From positions 1 to 6,078 of the forward strand of contig JAEOTG010000343.1 in NCBI GenBank assembly GCA_016839985.1: a stretch of DNA of 6,078 nucleotides. Reading direction: 5' to 3'. The position numbers were made by a program, and so were the translations under genes. Shown in pieces: positions 4,235 to 6,078 of the stretch. Under the pieces are notes generated by a model. That model was not told where the DNA came from, ran no database searches, and saw only the letters and a list, made by a program, of their open reading frames with translations. This DNA is from Candidatus Heimdallarchaeota archaeon. GTDB lineage: Archaea; Asgardarchaeota; Heimdallarchaeia; Heimdallarchaeales; Heimdallarchaeaceae. How positions within the stretch are numbered: the stretch's first letter is position 1; each line of letters starts with the position of its first letter.

Positions 4235-4843
4235 ATGAAAATTTTTATTTTAGTAGGGTTACAACTTAGTGGAAAATCATCACATGGACATAAATTAAAC
4301 AAGGAAACCAAAATACCAATGATTGAAACAGGACACGCAGTTTATCATGAATTGAAAAACCAAAAACTCGAAGTTAATCATGCGAATACTACTAAAGTAA
4401 TAAAAGGTCTTCTTTCTAAAGATCCAACAGCTTTTACAAGAGCTATTTTAAAATATGAAAAGGAAAAATATCGAGATTCTGAAAAATTATTATTAAATGG
4501 AGTTAAATCTCCTGCAGAGATAGAGTATGCTAGAAAAAATTATGGCAAAGAGAATGTGTTTGTATTAAGTTTTCATGCAAGTAAAAGAACACGTTTTAAC
4601 CGAGTAAATAATCCTGATCGTTTTAAAGTTTCAGGAGAATTTCGTGAAAAAACTCAAGAAGATCAAGATTTAGCAATCTGGGATAATTTTACAAGTAGAG
4701 ATATTAGAGAAATTGGATTAGGTATAGGTAATGCAATAGCATTATCAAATGAAATTCTGGTAACTGAAAATTTGTTGTGGCCTTATCACACATTCGATAA
4801 GTCATACAAAATTTTCAAGGATATCATCATGAAATTCGATTGA
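4235..4843 (+). CDS. UPF0200-type P-loop kinase-like protein
   Basis: 202 residues from ATG 4235; an upstream TTG at 4226 lacks support. Walker A motif GLQLSGKS (residues 8-15) follows strand IFILV. Family landmarks of archaeal UPF0200, related to dephospho-CoA and nucleoside-monophosphate kinases, appear in order: TGHAVYHEL (32-40), LLLNGVKSPAEIEY (85-98), FVLSFHASKRTRF (109-121) and SRDIREIGLGIGNAIALS (154-171). Length is slightly above family average because of a charged stretch near 125-148. The segment usually written DGIRS has Asn at its first position here (N88), which may affect catalysis. Archaeal dephospho-CoA kinase activity is known from an unrelated GTP-dependent family, so the true substrate of UPF0200 proteins is unclear. 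The gene interrupts the minus-strand cbf5-uS13 cluster and converges on cbf5 with a 16-bp gap. Confidence 0.88.
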   Translation: MKIFILVGLQLSGKSSHGHKLNKETKIPMIETGHAVYHELKNQKLEVNHANTTKVIKGLLSKDPTAFTRAILKYEKEKYRDSEKLLLNGVKSPAEIEYARKNYGKENVFVLSFHASKRTRFNRVNNPDRFKVSGEFREKTQEDQDLAIWDNFTSRDIREIGLGIGNAIALSNEILVTENLLWPYHTFDKSYKIFKDIIMKFD

Positions 4844-4859
4844 ATTATAAAAAACTTCA

Positions 4860-5876
4860 TTATGAGCTATTTTTCTTTTTAGTTTGATAAGTTCCTATAG
4901 GCATTAGTACTCTTTTTACACTTGCTACAAGACCACTTTCTTTTTCTTCTAAATCCTTTGCATTCATTTGTGTTTCTCCAAAAGCAACTAATTCGTGCTT
5001 TAGAGATAATATTGCAATGAGTTCTCCACTGTCAAAGTCTTTTGAAAATTTTGACACACCAGGCAATCCTAATGGTGCACCATGGCACAAAGGATCAATT
5101 GCACTGTCTTTTACAATGATTTTTGGCAAATGCTTTATTCCATATTCCATCGGTAAGACTATATTTCTTAGAGGTATTTCTTCATCTTCTTCTTCATACA
5201 AACTAAAAGCATCATAAAGATCTTGGAGACTTGATAAGAAATCATCCTCAGTAAAAGGACCTGATTTTGTTCTACGAAGTTCTTTCATATGAGCTCCACA
5301 CGAAAGACTTTGTCCGATGTCATGCGCATACTTTCTGATGTAAGTTCCTGCTTGACAACTTATCCGAAATAAAACATCTCTTCCTTCTATATCAATTATC
5401 TCTGTATCATAGATTCTTCTAACTCTAAGAACTCTTTTAACACTTGCTCTCATTGGAGGTCTTTGATAAATATCGCCTACGAAATCTTTCAAAATCTGCT
5501 TAATTTTCTCTTCATCTATATCTTTATGGAGTCTCATATTACAAACATATTCTTTTCCTGCTAGTAAAAGAGAATCTAATATTCTAGTAGCTTTTCCTAA
5601 AGCTGTTGGCAATACTCCTGTTACTTTAGGATCTAATGTTCCTGAATGACCAGCTCTTGGAATGTTTAAAATTTTCTTAACAAAACTTACCACTTCATGA
5701 CTTGTCGGATTAGCAGGTTTATCTAAGTTAATAATTCCATAGTTTAATAATTCATCAATCGTTCTTTGAATAGGTATTTTTCCCCATTTAAAATCTGTTA
5801 CATCATCAGACAATATCTTTAATGAATTAGAATTTGGATCCAAATTAATTTCTTTAGGGGAAAATGTAATTGTCAT
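4860..5876 (-). CDS. cbf5: H/ACA tRNA/rRNA pseudouridine synthase Cbf5 (archaeal TruB-like)
   Basis: 338 residues, full length. The N-terminus contains WGKIPIQRTIDELLNYGIIN and LDKPANPTSHE typical of archaeal/eukaryotic Cbf5 (dyskerin). The catalytic motif GHSGTLDPKVTG holds the nucleophile D82. Further marks: QRPPMRASVKRVLRVR, GRDVLFRISCQAGTYIRKYA, the GAHMKELRRTKSGPF segment, and a C-terminal PUA domain (about 255-330) with KDSAIDPLCHGAPLGLPGV. Cbf5 is the catalytic subunit of archaeal H/ACA ribonucleoproteins with L7Ae, Nop10 and Gar1, isomerising uridines in rRNA, and it can act on tRNA U55 without a guide. The ATG is preceded by a GGTGA site 4 nt away. It follows eL14 by 48 bp on the same strand, the conserved archaeal order. 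Confidence 0.97.
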   Translation of the reverse strand: MTITFSPKEINLDPNSNSLKILSDDVTDFKWGKIPIQRTIDELLNYGIINLDKPANPTSHEVVSFVKKILNIPRAGHSGTLDPKVTGVLPTALGKATRILDSLLLAGKEYVCNMRLHKDIDEEKIKQILKDFVGDIYQRPPMRASVKRVLRVRRIYDTEIIDIEGRDVLFRISCQAGTYIRKYAHDIGQSLSCGAHMKELRRTKSGPFTEDDFLSSLQDLYDAFSLYEEEDEEIPLRNIVLPMEYGIKHLPKIIVKDSAIDPLCHGAPLGLPGVSKFSKDFDSGELIAILSLKHELVAFGETQMNAKDLEEKESGLVASVKRVLMPIGTYQTKKKNSS

Positions 5877-5879
5877 GTA

Positions 5880-5885
5880 ATCACC
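5880..5885 (-). promoter_or_regulatory. Shine-Dalgarno site of cbf5
   Basis: GGTGAT on the minus strand, 3 nt before the ATG, matching the 16S 3' end. It confirms the chosen start and the same anti-Shine-Dalgarno use as uS11. Confidence 0.75.
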
Positions 5886-5924
5886 AAAATATAAGAAAAA
5901 TAGAATTTAAGGCTTTGGAAAAAA

Positions 5925-6078
5925 CTAAACCTTAGGAATTACAATTTCTTCTAAGAATTTTTTTAGTCCATCTTTTTCAACAGCTGCAATCACTTCTTCA
6001 TCGCTTGCATCTCGTTTAATTGTTACCACTTTATCAGTTGGTTCAAAATGGTTAATATTGCATTTTCTGCGACGAACT
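5925..6078 (-). CDS. rpl14e: 50S ribosomal protein eL14, C-terminal part
   Basis: About 50 residues are visible, in a frame open from the right edge to a TAG at 5925-5927; the N-terminal half is outside the window. The visible part begins VRRRKCNINHFEPTDKVV and continues with KRDASDEEVIAAVEKDGL. This matches the archaeal eL14 pattern of a basic segment, 'NxxHxEPTD', and an acidic helix with 'ASDEEV'. The first part is the end of a KOW/SH3-like RNA-binding domain. eL14 is an archaeal-eukaryotic protein of the large subunit. Its place just upstream of cbf5 is the common archaeal order and supports the call. The last base of the window is part of an incomplete codon. Confidence 0.88.
   Translation of the reverse strand, partial: VRRRKCNINHFEPTDKVVTIKRDASDEEVIAAVEKDGLKKFLEEIVIPKV

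Noticed and set aside
1..6078. CRISPR arrays, insertion sequences and integrase attachment sites.
   Set aside because: No regularly spaced direct repeats apart from the zinc-finger codons, no transposase or integrase motifs, and no duplicated tRNA 3' end were seen.

Overview
The window is AT-rich archaeal chromosome. The evidence for Archaea is the gene order eL14 - cbf5 - (tRNA) - uS13 - uS4 - uS11, ribosomal proteins of archaeal type, a class II tRNA-Ser with a short intron in the anticodon loop, TATA-like elements, and GGTGA-type Shine-Dalgarno sites before some genes. A long eukaryote-style C2H2 zinc-finger array and the low GC content would fit an Asgard archaeon, but that placement is inference; nothing here fixes the lineage.

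Layout from left to right. The 3' end of a HIT-family nucleotide hydrolase gene lies on the + strand (3-296). It converges on a small minus-strand ORF with a HEPN-like Arg-x4-His motif (373-684). Upstream of that ORF, on the same strand, is the most unusual gene of the window (711-1886, minus). It encodes eight C2H2-type zinc fingers on an exact 29-residue period, followed by a domain whose motifs match a PD-(D/E)xK nuclease. Next comes the minus-strand ribosomal cluster uS13-uS4-uS11 (3800 down to 1961), with 8 bp or less between stop and next start. uS4 carries a Lys/Pro/Glu-rich linker and a C-terminal helix-hairpin-helix domain that the usual archaeal protein lacks. In front of uS13 lie a TATA-like promoter and a roughly 95-nt leader that can fold into several hairpins.

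A minus-strand tRNA-Ser(GGA) gene with a 14-nt intron follows (4014-4111). After it comes a + strand UPF0200-type P-loop kinase-like gene (4235-4843). The right end holds cbf5 (4860-5876, minus), which ends 16 bp from the kinase-like gene, and the 3' end of eL14 (from 5925, minus).

Most of the window is therefore translation machinery: ribosomal proteins, the H/ACA pseudouridine synthase and a tRNA. In many archaea uS11 is followed by rpoD, eL18, uL13 and uS9. Here that continuation is replaced by the zinc-finger/nuclease gene and the HEPN-like ORF. This adjacent pair, a predicted sequence-specific DNA-binding nuclease and a possible HEPN RNase-fold protein, is the best candidate for an undescribed accessory system, perhaps defence, homing or genome maintenance. 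Its function is inferred only from domain motifs.
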